Counted from the first letter of the stretch, positions 1-8,649 are shown. The stretch is DNA of 64,000 nt from Alloalcanivorax mobilis (GCF_002864685.1 NZ_NMQZ01000017.1:51334-115333); one strand, 5' to 3'. Made by a program: numbers and translations. The notes: generated by a model not told the origin, from the letters alone.

Positions 1-45
1 GTCAACGCGGGCAGGGCTTCGCACCGCGCGAGGCGACCGGTCGCG

Positions 46-73
46 TTTCAACTTTTAACCTGTAACTTTCAAC
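46..73. repeat. Heptad-repeat arm (locus A, partial cassette)
   Basis: Four tandem 7-nt units (TTTCAAC, TTTTAAC, CTGTAAC, TTTCAAC) end 4 bp before the stop codon of the minus-strand queD-like gene at 78. The preceding bases hold a short palindrome (GCGACCGGTCGC, 34-45), so this looks like the right half of a cassette whose left arm lies before the window. The same unit type recurs at locus J (37494-37688). The units are seen directly; the missing left arm is inferred. Confidence 0.75.
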
Positions 74-77
74 GCTT

Positions 78-995
78 TTATAAATTCAACACCGAATTTC
101 CCGTTAACCAGCCACCCTGGCTGCGGCCTGGGTTGTTTTCGCCGGCGTTGGCGATGGCGCCTTTGCCGACGCCTTCGAAGGCGCGCACGCGAAATTGTTT
201 GCCGGGGGCTTCTCGGGCCAATTGCTCGGCGATGTGTTCGGCGAGCCGTTCCACGGTGGTGTCGGTGTCCACCAGGTAGCAGTGATCCTCGGGGATCACC
301 AGTTCGAAGTGGCCCTGCGGCGCGTCGTAACGGAAGCGGTGATGGGGCACTTCATCCACGTAGTAGGTGCCTTCCAGGTCGTCCCGGGAACCGATGTAGA
401 TGTCTTCCCAGCGGTCCGCCCAGAGCTTTTCCCAGTAGCGGCTGCGGCGGTCGTTCTCGAAAATCTGAATGCCGGAGCGGTGGCCGTGGGCGATGCGCTG
501 GCAGTTGCCGTCGTGTTTTTTCAGGCCATGGGAGTAGTGATAGAACGGCGCGGTGCCGGTGGCCTCTTCACGCAGGCGCACCTGAATGTCGGTGACGTTG
601 TCCGGCAGCAAGGCGCGGATCTTCTCGATCAGATAACGGGTGACCCCGGCCTTGGAAATCTCCAGGCCCGGCAGGGCGAGCAGGCTGCTGGCCGGGGCCA
701 GCAGACGGATTTCGCCGCCCGGATAACGCCACTCCAGGCTGTGCTGATCGTTGTCGCGCTGGCGCAGTGTCAGCACCTCGCTGTCCGCCGGGATCAGCAG
801 GCGGTGATCGACCTCGTCGTCGACGGTGCGCTTCACGCCTTTCTTGATATGACCGAAATCGAACACCATGCCCTGGGCGTCGAGGTCGCCGGAGAGTTCA
901 AGATCCACAATCCAGGATTCGCCCACCATGCCGCGTTTGGCGTGCAGGTAGGAAAAATCCACCACGGTCAGGTTTTCAACAAAGAGGGTGGCCAT
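78..995 (-). CDS. queD: 6-carboxytetrahydropterin synthase / 6-pyruvoyl-tetrahydropterin synthase-like protein (two T-fold halves)
   Basis: 305 residues, about two and a half times a usual QueD (~120). QueD makes 6-carboxytetrahydropterin from dihydroneopterin triphosphate for queuosine/7-deazaguanine synthesis. The first half (1-70) carries the conserved DFGHIKK (46-52) and DHR (63-65) segments and a His at 18. The second half carries the C-x4-HGH motif (Cys165, HGH170-172), which in this family gives the catalytic Cys and zinc-binding His. It therefore looks like a fused tandem of T-fold domains with the active-site elements divided between them. Function in queuosine synthesis rather than another pterin pathway is inferred. 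It stands alone, divergent from the HIT gene, and has a good sigma70 promoter at 1068-1096. A heptad repeat abuts its stop codon. Confidence 0.8.
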   Translation of the reverse strand: MATLFVENLTVVDFSYLHAKRGMVGESWIVDLELSGDLDAQGMVFDFGHIKKGVKRTVDDEVDHRLLIPADSEVLTLRQRDNDQHSLEWRYPGGEIRLLAPASSLLALPGLEISKAGVTRYLIEKIRALLPDNVTDIQVRLREEATGTAPFYHYSHGLKKHDGNCQRIAHGHRSGIQIFENDRRSRYWEKLWADRWEDIYIGSRDDLEGTYYVDEVPHHRFRYDAPQGHFELVIPEDHCYLVDTDTTVERLAEHIAEQLAREAPGKQFRVRAFEGVGKGAIANAGENNPGRSQGGWLTGNSVLNL

Positions 996-1067
996 ATCGT
1001 CCTATGATGTGAAGTGAATGTGGATGCCGCTGCCCGGCCGAGCCGGCCGGCTGCTCCAGATCGGGGC

Positions 1068-1644
<577 letters not shown>

Positions 1645-1780
1645 GTGGCGTGACACCCGGCTGGCGCCGTCAGCGGCACCGCCGGTTGACGGGCGGGGAA
1701 CTCCCGCCGATTCCATGACTCTCTACATCAGCCGGTCGGTTCCCGCCACCGGCCCCATGACAATAAAAAAGGAGAACACC

Positions 1781-2179
1781 ATGAAGCGGATTGTGTTTGC
1801 TCTGCCCCTGCTCGCATTCGCCGGCCTGGCCCTGGCGGTGCCGCCCAAGGACCCGAAAGTGATTCACGGCATGATGGATGAGCTGCGTGAGTTGCACGAC
1901 GCCGGGATCGCGTTGCATAAGGACCTGGACCCGGCAAAAAAAGCCGAGCTGAAAACCTGCCAGGAGAAACACGCCGACCTGCCGGAGCAGGCGCGCACCC
2001 TGCGTGAACGTGCCGCCAAACTGCCGGTGCTGGCGTACCGGGTCAATTTGACCATGGCCGCCAACGACGCTGTCGCCTGCGTGGCCTGCGACACCGACGG
2101 CAGTGCCTGCGATTCGATTCCCGGCGCTTTGCAGCGGGTGCAGAAACAATTGGATGCCCCGCAAACACCCAAACAATAG
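1781..2179 (+). CDS. Small secreted protein of unknown function
   Basis: 132 residues, not recognised as a known family. The start is fixed by an AAAAAAGGAG ribosome-binding site a few bases before the ATG. Residues 1-19 are a clear Sec signal peptide (KR, hydrophobic core, cleavage near ALA-VP). The mature part is Lys/Glu/Leu-rich and probably helical (HGMMDELRELHDAG, EQARTLRERAAKL). It contains a CVAC motif and one later Cys near the C-terminus plus one near the middle, so disulfides are possible. Probable location: periplasm. Neighbours (HIT gene upstream, convergent TetR gene downstream) give no functional hint. Confidence 0.7.
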   Translation: MKRIVFALPLLAFAGLALAVPPKDPKVIHGMMDELRELHDAGIALHKDLDPAKKAELKTCQEKHADLPEQARTLRERAAKLPVLAYRVNLTMAANDAVACVACDTDGSACDSIPGALQRVQKQLDAPQTPKQ

Positions 2180-2216
2180 CGCGCGCGGATAACCCCACGG
2201 CAGGCGGCGGTCGCGT

Positions 2217-2843
2217 CTATCGTGGGTGGGGTTGCAGCAACAGCGCCTCGAGCATCACGGAGATCCGAGCCACCTCCTCATCGCTGGGCGCGTCCCGTTC
2301 CAGCAGCACGGCGTAGCGCCGCGCCCCCCATACCGTCCACACCAGCGTCGGCACCACTTGCGCGTTCCTCGCCGGTAAATCCGGCCAGGCCGCCAGCCGT
2401 TGTGTCCACGCTTCGCACAGCAATTGGAACGCTCGACGGTGATGGCCGGTGTTGGCGATCTGGCCTTCCATGGCCAGCATGGTGGCGTCGAAATAGGGCG
2501 CCTGGCCGTCCTGATCCAGGGTGATCGCCACCAGCCGTCGTAGCCGTTCGCGCCAGGCCCCGGGCGCGCTGTCCGCTTCGTGCAGTCGTTGGCACAAGTC
2601 TTCCAGGCAATGGCGCACGTAGCCGGCCAGCAGGGCGTCCCGATTGGGGAAATAATCGTACAGAGTGCCCACGGCGTAGCCGCTCTCTTCGGCGATGGCG
2701 CGGGTGGTCGCCGCCGCCGGGCCGTCGCGGCGCCAAATCCGAACAAAACCGTCGTAAAGCGCCTGCACGGTGAACAGGGCCCGCGCCTGGGAGGGGCGCT
2801 TATGGGGGCGCGGCAGGGGTTTGCGGGAAGCGGGTGTGCGCAT
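2217..2843 (-). CDS. TetR/AcrR-family transcriptional regulator
   Basis: 208 residues, typical TetR length. Residues ~22-70 form the N-terminal DNA-binding domain, with the helix-turn-helix around ATTRAIAEESGYAVGTLYDYF (45-65), the most conserved TetR stretch. The C-terminal ligand domain is unassigned; it contains a VWTVWGARR stretch near the end. The start MRTPASRK at 2843 is chosen because it gives the usual short basic N-terminal tail; the open frame further upstream would run into the divergent gene. Divergent from the DUF2855 gene with 82 bp between starts and an inverted repeat there, so it probably controls that gene and itself. Ligand unknown. Confidence 0.88.
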   Translation of the reverse strand: MRTPASRKPLPRPHKRPSQARALFTVQALYDGFVRIWRRDGPAAATTRAIAEESGYAVGTLYDYFPNRDALLAGYVRHCLEDLCQRLHEADSAPGAWRERLRRLVAITLDQDGQAPYFDATMLAMEGQIANTGHHRRAFQLLCEAWTQRLAAWPDLPARNAQVVPTLVWTVWGARRYAVLLERDAPSDEEVARISVMLEALLLQPHPR

Positions 2844-2854
2844 GGCGGAATCCG

Positions 2855-2876
2855 AACCCGGACAGCCGCCCGGGTT
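2855..2876. promoter_or_regulatory. Candidate TetR operator between divergent genes
   Basis: A perfect 7-bp inverted repeat, AACCCGG - 8 bp - CCGGGTT, lies 12 bp upstream of the TetR start and ~50 bp upstream of the DUF2855 start. Its 22-bp length and its place between divergent regulator and target fit a TetR operator. The repeat is seen; the binding role is inferred. Confidence 0.45.
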
Positions 2877-2925
2877 GTTAACTTGTGGGGACGATAACGA
2901 ATCCACTCGAACCTTGGAGTTTAGC

Positions 2926-4035
2926 ATGTCCCAGTCCGTCTCTCTGACCCGCTTGCTTACCGACAAGAACGACCTTGGCCATACTCGCGTCGAGCAGTGT
3001 GAACTGCCCGCCGCGCCGGCGCGCGGCGAAGCCATTCTCCGTGTCGACACCTTCGCACTGACCACCAACAACATTACCTACGCGGCATTCGGTGACGCCA
3101 TGCGCTATTGGGATTTCTTTCCCACCGGCCAGCCGGGCTGGGGGCAGATGCCGGTGTGGGGGTTCGCCACGGTGAGCACCTCCACGGTGGCCGGCATCGA
3201 GCCGGGCGAGCGGTTTTACGGTTATTTCCCGATCGCCAGCCAGTTGCGGGTGCGGCCCGGCCGGCTCAGCGAACGCGGCTTCTACGACATGTCCGAGCAC
3301 CGCCGCGAGCTGCCTTCGCCCTACAATCAATACACCCGTTGCGCCACCGACGGCGCCTACGTGCCGGAACTGGCGGATTTCCAGATGCTGCTGCGCCCGC
3401 TGTTCTTTACCTCCTACATGCTGGCCGACTTTCTTGCCGACAACGCCTTTTTCGGCGCCGCTCAGATCGTCATTTCCAGTGCCTCCAGCAAAACCGCCTA
3501 CGGCACCGCCTTCGCCCTGCGGGAGCACGGCGCGGCGCCCACCGTGATCGCGCTCACCTCCGGGCATCACCGCGATTACGTGAGCGGGCTGGGCCTGTAC
3601 GACCGGATCGCCGACTACCATGAGCTGGATACGCTGGCCGCCGATATCCCCACCTTGTACGTGGATTTTTCCGGCAACGACGCCCTGCGCCGCCAGATCC
3701 ACGCGCATTTCGCCAGCGCCCTGACCTACGACTGCTACGCTGGCTCCGCCACCAACACCGATTTTCTCACCACCGGTTACCGTTACCAGCCGGAACCGAA
3801 GCTGTATTTCGCGCCGGTACAGATTCGTAAGCGCAACATCGATTGGGGGCCGGCGGTACTGGCGGAGCGCTTTGGCGCGGCCCAGCGGCGTTTTCTCGCC
3901 GCCGTGGCGGACTCTCGAAACGGCTGGATGACGCTGATCGAACACCACGGCTACTCGGCGGCGGGGCAGGTGATCCGCGCCTTGCATGACGATGGCGGGG
4001 CACCCCGGGAGGGCCATGTGGTGCGCCTGCGCTGA
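2926..4035 (+). CDS. DUF2855 family protein (medium-chain reductase-like)
   Basis: 369 residues, similar over its whole length to the DUF2855 family, which is distantly related to quinone-oxidoreductase/medium-chain dehydrogenases. Visible family features are FALTTNNITYAAFG (~45-58), a fold-like GERFYGYFP segment, and ISSASSKTAYGTAF (~185-198) in place of the usual Gly-rich nucleotide loop. No zinc ligands of alcohol dehydrogenases are evident. The ATG at 2926 follows TTGGAG. Substrate unknown. Divergent from the TetR regulator, which suggests inducible expression by a small molecule. Confidence 0.78.
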   Translation: MSQSVSLTRLLTDKNDLGHTRVEQCELPAAPARGEAILRVDTFALTTNNITYAAFGDAMRYWDFFPTGQPGWGQMPVWGFATVSTSTVAGIEPGERFYGYFPIASQLRVRPGRLSERGFYDMSEHRRELPSPYNQYTRCATDGAYVPELADFQMLLRPLFFTSYMLADFLADNAFFGAAQIVISSASSKTAYGTAFALREHGAAPTVIALTSGHHRDYVSGLGLYDRIADYHELDTLAADIPTLYVDFSGNDALRRQIHAHFASALTYDCYAGSATNTDFLTTGYRYQPEPKLYFAPVQIRKRNIDWGPAVLAERFGAAQRRFLAAVADSRNGWMTLIEHHGYSAAGQVIRALHDDGGAPREGHVVRLR

Positions 4036-4093
4036 CGTTACGGGGCCTCTTTCCGGTATGCTCAAGAACCGGCATTGGCGAGCAGGAGCAAGC

Positions 4094-4693
4094 ATGGCCC
4101 GTTGGATCGAACCCGTCACCCTGGGCGGCGACACCGTCACTCTGGAGCCGCTCGGCGCGCAGCACCGCGAGGCCCTGGCCGAGGCCTGCGTCGACGGCGA
4201 CCTGCATCAGCTCTGGTACACCTTCGTGCCAGGCCCGGAGACCGTGGGCGACTACATCGACACCGCGCTGCACGGCCGCGAGCACGGCGGCGAAATGCCG
4301 TTCGCGGTGCGTGACAACGCCAGTGGCACGGTGATCGGCGCGACCCGTTACTGCCACGTGGATGAGCCTAACCGGCGCCTGGAGATCGGCTACACCTGGT
4401 ACGCTGAACGTTTTCAACGCAGCGCCGTGAATACCGAGTGCAAGCGGCTGTTGCTCGGCCACGCCTTTGAAACGCTGGATGCGATTGCCGTGGAGTTCCG
4501 CACCCATTGGCACAACCGCGCCTCGCGGGCGGCGATTGCCCGCCTCGGCGCCAAGCAGGACGGCGTGCTGCGCAATCATCAGGTGAGCGCGGACGGCCTG
4601 TATCGGGACACGGTGGTGTTTTCGATCATCAACCTGGAGTGGCCGGCGGTGCGCCAGAATCTGGATTTCCGGCTGCGGCGCGGCGTGCGCTGA
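4094..4693 (+). CDS. GNAT-family N-acetyltransferase (RimJ/RimL-like)
   Basis: 199 residues. The segment GTVIGATRYCHVDEPNRRLEIGYTWYAERFQRSAVNTECKR has the beta4-alpha3 pattern of RimJ/RimL-type GNAT enzymes, followed by VEFRTHWHNRASRAAIARLGAKQDGVLRNH, the typical C-terminal half of this subgroup. It transfers an acetyl group from acetyl-CoA; the acceptor is unknown. The ATG at 4094 follows GCAGGAGC. It is followed after 7 bp by the ACP phosphodiesterase gene, so the two are probably co-transcribed. Confidence 0.88.
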   Translation: MARWIEPVTLGGDTVTLEPLGAQHREALAEACVDGDLHQLWYTFVPGPETVGDYIDTALHGREHGGEMPFAVRDNASGTVIGATRYCHVDEPNRRLEIGYTWYAERFQRSAVNTECKRLLLGHAFETLDAIAVEFRTHWHNRASRAAIARLGAKQDGVLRNHQVSADGLYRDTVVFSIINLEWPAVRQNLDFRLRRGVR

Positions 4694-4700
4694 GACGGCG

Positions 4701-5309
4701 ATGAACTACTTCGCCCATCTCGCTCTTGCCCAGCCCACGGTCGCCTCCAAGGTCGGCAATCTGATGGGGGATTTCATGCGCGGGGTGCAGCCGGAGGCGT
4801 TGCCGGAGCCGGTGCGGCAAGGCTTGCACAACCACCGCCTGGTGGACCGCTTTACCGACCACCATCCGCTGGTGATCGACAGCCGGCGGCGCTTCTCCGA
4901 CCAGCGCCGGCGGTTCGCCGGCGTCGCTCTGGATGTGCTGTTCGACCATTTTCTGATCCGCCACTGGTCGCGCTTCCACGAGCGGCCGTTGCAGGAGGCG
5001 ATCGACGAGAACTACCGCTTATTACTAACAGGCGCGCCGCTGATGCCGGAAGCCATGCGCGCCACCACCCGGCACATGGTCGAGCACGACTGGTTCAACC
5101 GCTACGCCGAGTTGGAAGGCATTGGCCGGGCGCTGGACCGGATTGCCGCGCGCATCCGCTTCACCAACCGTTTCCAGGGCATGCTGGAGGAAATTCACGC
5201 GCACCACGATGAACTGGAAGCGGTGTTTCTGACCCTCTATCCGCAACTGCGTCAGGTGGTCCGCGCCGAGGCTCTGGAAACGCCCGGGCAGGCCACACAG
5301 AGCCTGTAA
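4701..5309 (+). CDS. acpH: Acyl-carrier-protein phosphodiesterase (AcpH family)
   Basis: 202 residues, the length of E. coli AcpH (DUF479). The enzyme removes the 4'-phosphopantetheine arm from holo-ACP. Family hallmarks are the N-terminus MNYFAHLALA, GNLMGDFMRG (19-28), HRLVDRFTDHHP and FDHFL, which supply the HD-like metal-binding His/Asp residues. It starts 7 bp after the acetyltransferase stop and its ATG follows CTGAGACGG; likely co-transcribed. The next gene is convergent, 13 bp away. Confidence 0.88.
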   Translation: MNYFAHLALAQPTVASKVGNLMGDFMRGVQPEALPEPVRQGLHNHRLVDRFTDHHPLVIDSRRRFSDQRRRFAGVALDVLFDHFLIRHWSRFHERPLQEAIDENYRLLLTGAPLMPEAMRATTRHMVEHDWFNRYAELEGIGRALDRIAARIRFTNRFQGMLEEIHAHHDELEAVFLTLYPQLRQVVRAEALETPGQATQSL

Positions 5310-5322
5310 GGGGTGGTGCCCG

Positions 5323-6156
5323 CTAAAGCGGATTGAGCTCAAGGGCGGCCAGGGTCTGTTCATAAAGGCGCGCGGCGCTTTTTTTATCGCGTGCCCGTGG
5401 CGAGCGGGAAGCCGCGCCCTTGGCGTCGAAGTAACCGCCGGTGACGTCGTTGAAGGTGTCGTCCAGGGCCATGCGCACCGGCAGGCGGGCGGCGTTTTCC
5501 GCGGTGGTCAGGGTGGGGCGGATCAGCTTCATGGCCAGCCCCGGCACGTGGCGGAAAATGCCGGTGTCGACGCCCCCCGGGTGCAGTGCGTTGCTGGTAA
5601 TGCCCTGGCCGGCCAGTTTCTGCGCCAACACATCGCTGAACAGAATATTGCCCAGCTTGGATTGCCCGTAGGCGTCCATCACCAGGTACGGCCGCCGGCC
5701 CCGCCAGGTGTTCGGATTGATGCGCCCCAGCCAATGCGCCACCGACGCCACATGGAGCACGCGCGCGTTGGGGCGGCTTTGCAGCAGCGGCAGCAGCAGA
5801 TGGGTCAGCAGCACCGGCGCCAGGTAATTGACGCCGAACTGCATTTCGTAGCCGTCGGCGGTGAACTGCTGCCGGGTGGGCACCACGCCAGCGTTGTTGA
5901 TCAACACATCCAGGCCGTCCAGCTCGTCGGTGAGGCGCCGGGCGCAGCCATGCACCGCCGCCAGATCGGCGAGATCGAGGCTGAACAGGCGCACCCGCGC
6001 TTCCGGATAACGGTTCTTGATGCGCGCCACCGCCGCCTGGCCCTTGGTCTGGTCGCGGCAGGCCAGCAGCACCTCGGCGCCGCGCCCGGCCAGTTGTTCG
6101 GCGGTGCACAGCCCGATGCCGGAATTGCCGCCGGTGATAAGAACCCGTTTCGCCAT
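5323..6156 (-). CDS. Short-chain dehydrogenase/reductase (retinol-dehydrogenase-like)
   Basis: 277 residues. The NAD(P)-binding motif TGGNSGIG lies at 8-15, the structural NNAG at 87-90 and the catalytic YGQSK at 163-167, the classical SDR Tyr-x3-Lys. The longer C-terminal part with TWRGRRPYLVMDAYGQSKLGNILF resembles the retinol dehydrogenase/WW-domain oxidoreductase subgroup, which often acts on long-chain alcohols or aldehydes. Substrate unknown. ATG at 6156 with GGAGTGACTC upstream on the minus strand. Separated from the broken hydrolase by 29 bp on the same strand. Confidence 0.88.
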   Translation of the reverse strand: MAKRVLITGGNSGIGLCTAEQLAGRGAEVLLACRDQTKGQAAVARIKNRYPEARVRLFSLDLADLAAVHGCARRLTDELDGLDVLINNAGVVPTRQQFTADGYEMQFGVNYLAPVLLTHLLLPLLQSRPNARVLHVASVAHWLGRINPNTWRGRRPYLVMDAYGQSKLGNILFSDVLAQKLAGQGITSNALHPGGVDTGIFRHVPGLAMKLIRPTLTTAENAARLPVRMALDDTFNDVTGGYFDAKGAASRSPRARDKKSAARLYEQTLAALELNPL

Positions 6157-6185
6157 GAGTCACTCCTGAGTCGATGGCGGAAAGC

Positions 6186-7261
6186 CTAGCACGGCGGGCC
6201 GGAACGGCCATTACAGCGACGACCACGCTCATCGGCCTGCCGGTCAAGCCAGTCGCCAATGGTGTCGGTGAGGTTCGGCCAGTGGCGGCTTTGCAGCAGC
6301 AGATGGGGGGCATCCGGGTAAAAGTGGTATTCGCCGTGATCGCCCAGGTGCCCACGCAAGCGGTCAATGCTGACCGCTGGTACCGAGGTGTCGCGGCCGC
6401 CGTACAACAGCAGGGTGGGCAGGGACAGCGCCGGCGCTTCGTCGCTGGCGCTGTCGGCCAGAGGGGCCTGTTCGCACTCAGTTCGATGGCCGCGTTGCCG
6501 CCCCAAAGCGGGCCAGGCAAGGCGCGAGGAGAGAGGTTTAGTACGCTAAATGAACGACGAGCAACGCTGTTTGGCCCGCTTTGGGGCGCAACCCGAAGGG
6601 CCGGCGCGGCCATCGAACTGAGTACGAACAGGCCCTAGCCCCAGTAGCTGTCCATTCGCACCCGGCGCATTACCCGCGGATCGTCGGCGAGGCGCCGGGC
6701 CGCTTCGGGGGCCAGGAGCGGGTCGTCCGGGGCGCGGTTCACGGTGAGTCGGTAACCGGGAGCCAGGATGGCGGCGCTGGCGATCAGAACGTTCCAGCCG
6801 TAGCGCAGTCGAATGCCTTCGCGCACCGCCGGCGCCGCCAGGATCAAGCCACGGATCGGCAATTCCGGATGGCGATGTGCGACCAGAATGGCGACCGCGC
6901 CGCCCAGACTTTCGCCCAGCAGATACAGGGGTTGGCCGGGGTGCTGGCGGGCCGCGTCGGCGACCGCGCGGGCGGCGTCGTCCACCAGCCGCTCTTCCCC
7001 GGCCCAGCGGTCATTGAGGTTGCGGGTGCCAAAGCCGGCCTGGTCGAAGGCGTACACTCGATAGCCGCGTCGTGCCAGGGCCGGTGCCGCCAGGTTGAAG
7101 GCGGCCCGATAGTCGCCGAAGCTGTGCAGGGCAACGATTACACCGCGCATGTCACCGGGCGGCGTCCACTGTTGCATGGCCATTGGCGGCGGCGCTGGCT
7201 GGCTGGCGCAACCGGCAACACTGAACATCATCACCAGGAGATTCATTGTCCATGTACGCAT
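6186..7261 (-). pseudogene. Alpha/beta hydrolase (monoglyceride-lipase-like lipoprotein), split by a MITE
   Basis: Two halves of one lipase-like protein are separated by the repeat element at 6464-6635. The N-terminal part (7261 to 6636) starts MRTWTMNLL with a lipobox near SVAGC, then a hydrolase fold with ALHSFGDY, FDQAGFG and the nucleophile elbow GESLGG; it ends at a TAG (6635-6637) spanning the element junction. The C-terminal part (6463 to 6186) carries LLLYGGRDTSVP and FYPDAPHLLLQ, the usual sites of the catalytic Asp and His. Nucleophile and Asp/His thus sit on different fragments, so neither alone can be active. The start overlaps the divergent 3D-domain gene by a few bases; an internal ATG at 7246 is an alternative. 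The two host parts are not obviously in frame after removing the element. Confidence 0.82.
6464..6635. mobile_element. MITE copy 1 (non-autonomous, ~172 bp)
   Basis: Terminal inverted repeats of about 30 bp face each other: the left end GGGCCTGTTCGCACTCAG continues to TTCGATGGCCGCG, and the right end is its reverse complement with one difference (6605-6635). A second inverted pair lies inside (CCCCAAAGCGGGCCA near 6501, its complement near 6572), so the whole element can fold as a nested hairpin. No gene is inside. No clear target-site duplication longer than about 3 bp is visible. The interior matches the reverse complement of copy 2 at 11597-11788, which shows that it is a dispersed element. 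Confidence 0.85.
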
Positions 7262-7722
7262 CCGGCCAGATTAAAGGCCCTCGGGTGAAGAGCGGGTTGA
7301 GAACGCCGCTGAGCACACTGTGTGCCGTTGCTCTGGCGGCTTTGTTGACGATGCTGGCGACGCCGGTGCTGGCCGAGCGCTTCGAAGGGCGCTTCTCGGA
7401 ACGGCTGACGGTCACCGCCACCGCCTTTAATTCCCTGCACGGCCAGGGCGCCGGCGACGACCACACGGTGGCTGCCTGGGGCGATGTTCTGAAGCCGGGT
7501 ATGCATGTGATCGCCGTGTCCCGGGATCTGATTGAGCGGGGCATGGTGTACGGCACCGCGGTGCGCATCGAAGGGCTGGAGGGTGTCTGGTACGTACGCG
7601 ACAAAATGCACGACCGCTGGCGCAACAAAATCGACATCTATATGGGCACGGACCTGCGCGGCGCGCTCAACTGGGGGCGCCGCAAAGTGACCATTCATTG
7701 GGCGCCGGAAGTGGCGGAATAG
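7252..7722 (+). CDS. Secreted 3D-domain protein
   Basis: 156 residues from the ATG at 7252. A signal peptide (hydrophobic core TLCAVALAALLTML, cleavage near VLA-ER) is followed by a 3D (Asp-Asp-Asp) domain: TVTATAFNS, AAWGDVLKPGMHVIAVS, GTAVRIEGLEGVWYVRDKMHDRWRNKIDIYMG. The three Asp of this double-psi-barrel fold are the RDKMHDR and KIDIYMG residues. Family members such as the MltA C-terminal domain bind or cleave peptidoglycan, so a periplasmic or cell-wall role is likely. Other possible starts are TTG 7246 and GTG 7285; the last would remove the overlap with the divergent hydrolase. Convergent with the next SDR gene, with a nested palindrome between. Confidence 0.82.
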   Translation: MYASGQIKGPRVKSGLRTPLSTLCAVALAALLTMLATPVLAERFEGRFSERLTVTATAFNSLHGQGAGDDHTVAAWGDVLKPGMHVIAVSRDLIERGMVYGTAVRIEGLEGVWYVRDKMHDRWRNKIDIYMGTDLRGALNWGRRKVTIHWAPEVAE

Positions 7723-7755
7723 GATGCAGGATGCAGGGAAAGACCGTGCCATTGG

Positions 7756-7873
7756 TGGCGCCGTGCTTCGTGGAGAGCGCCGCAAGCCTCAGGCTTCAAG
7801 CCGCAAAAAGAAGCTCTACGCAGTCGCTCTGTCGCTTGTAGCTTGAAGCCGTTCTCCACGAAGCACGGCGCCA
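7756..7873. repeat. Nested palindrome with heptad arms (locus B)
   Basis: A 21-bp perfect inverted repeat (7756-7776 with 7853-7873; core GGCGCCGTGCTTCGTGGAGA) encloses inner arms of 7-nt units of the GCTTGNN/GCCTGNN type: right arm GCTTGTA, GCTTGAA (from 7834), left arm the reverse complement of GCTTGAA, GCCTGAG, GCTTGCG. It lies between two convergent genes (stops 7722 and 7891), where a bidirectional terminator would be expected. No T-run is present. Confidence 0.75.
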
Positions 7874-7890
7874 TCACTTGAGCCGGTCCG

Positions 7891-8649
7891 TTATTCCCGG
7901 CTCAGCCAGCGCATCATGCCGCGGGTGACGCCGCTTGGCGCCAGTTTCTCGACCAGGGTGGTGAGGCGGAACGACAGGCCCACCGGGGTGTGTACCCGTT
8001 CGGTCCGCAGCGCCTGCTCAGCGGCGCGGGCGATGTCCCCGGCGCTCAGCCGCACGCCCATGCGCCGCACCACCGGTGCTTGAAACGTCTGCGCGCTGAC
8101 CATGGCGGTGTTGACGAACGGTGGCATCAGGTCCTGCACCACGATGCCGTGGCGCCGCCATTCCAGGTTGAGTGCTTCGGTGAGGCCGCGCACCGCGAAT
8201 TTCGAGGCCGAGTAGCTGGCCAGGTGGGGCACGCCGTAAAGCGCCGAAGCGGAGCTCATGTTCAGCACTCGTGGCGCGGGCGCCTTCTTGAGATGGGGCA
8301 GCGCGGCCAGGCTCATTTGCAGGGTGCCGATCACATTGACCTGAAACGTCAGGCGGTGCGCTTCCAGGCTCAGGTCTTCCGCGTGCCCCATGCGCAAAAT
8401 GCCGGCGCAATTGAATAGGACGTCGAGGCCGCCGGTGGCGGCGAAGTCGTCCACCGCCCGTTGGCAGGCATCGGCGTCGGTGATGTCCAGGTGTCGGTGC
8501 CAGGCCGGTTCACCGAGCTCGGCCTGGAGCGTTCGCAAGGCGTCGTCGTTGCTGTCCAACAGGCCGACCCGCCAGCCCTGGCGGTGAAAGCGGCGGGCGG
8601 TGGCCAGACCAATGCCGGCGGCGGCGCCGGTGATCAGAATGCTTTTCAT
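7891..8649 (-). CDS. Short-chain dehydrogenase/reductase (third gene of the BVMO operon)
   Basis: 252 residues, classical SDR. The cofactor loop TGAAAGIG is at 7-14, NCAG at 80-83, catalytic Ser at 132/133 and YSASK at 146-150. LLDSND after beta2 has the acidic residue that favours NAD over NADP. It follows the esterase gene with stop/start overlap at 8649 and is thus the last gene of a three-gene operon. In BVMO pathways an alcohol dehydrogenase makes the ketone that the monooxygenase converts to an ester; that role here is inferred. Confidence 0.88.
   Translation of the reverse strand: MKSILITGAAAGIGLATARRFHRQGWRVGLLDSNDDALRTLQAELGEPAWHRHLDITDADACQRAVDDFAATGGLDVLFNCAGILRMGHAEDLSLEAHRLTFQVNVIGTLQMSLAALPHLKKAPAPRVLNMSSASALYGVPHLASYSASKFAVRGLTEALNLEWRRHGIVVQDLMPPFVNTAMVSAQTFQAPVVRRMGVRLSAGDIARAAEQALRTERVHTPVGLSFRLTTLVEKLAPSGVTRGMMRWLSRE

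Noticed and set aside
6455..6645. A target-site duplication for MITE copy 1
   Set aside because: The flanks are GAG on the left and TAG on the right; this is too short and imperfect to claim. Copy 2 shows none either.
6635..7261. Two separate genes for the hydrolase fragments
   Set aside because: The fragments carry complementary parts of one catalytic triad and are separated exactly by a MITE, so one broken gene is the simpler reading.
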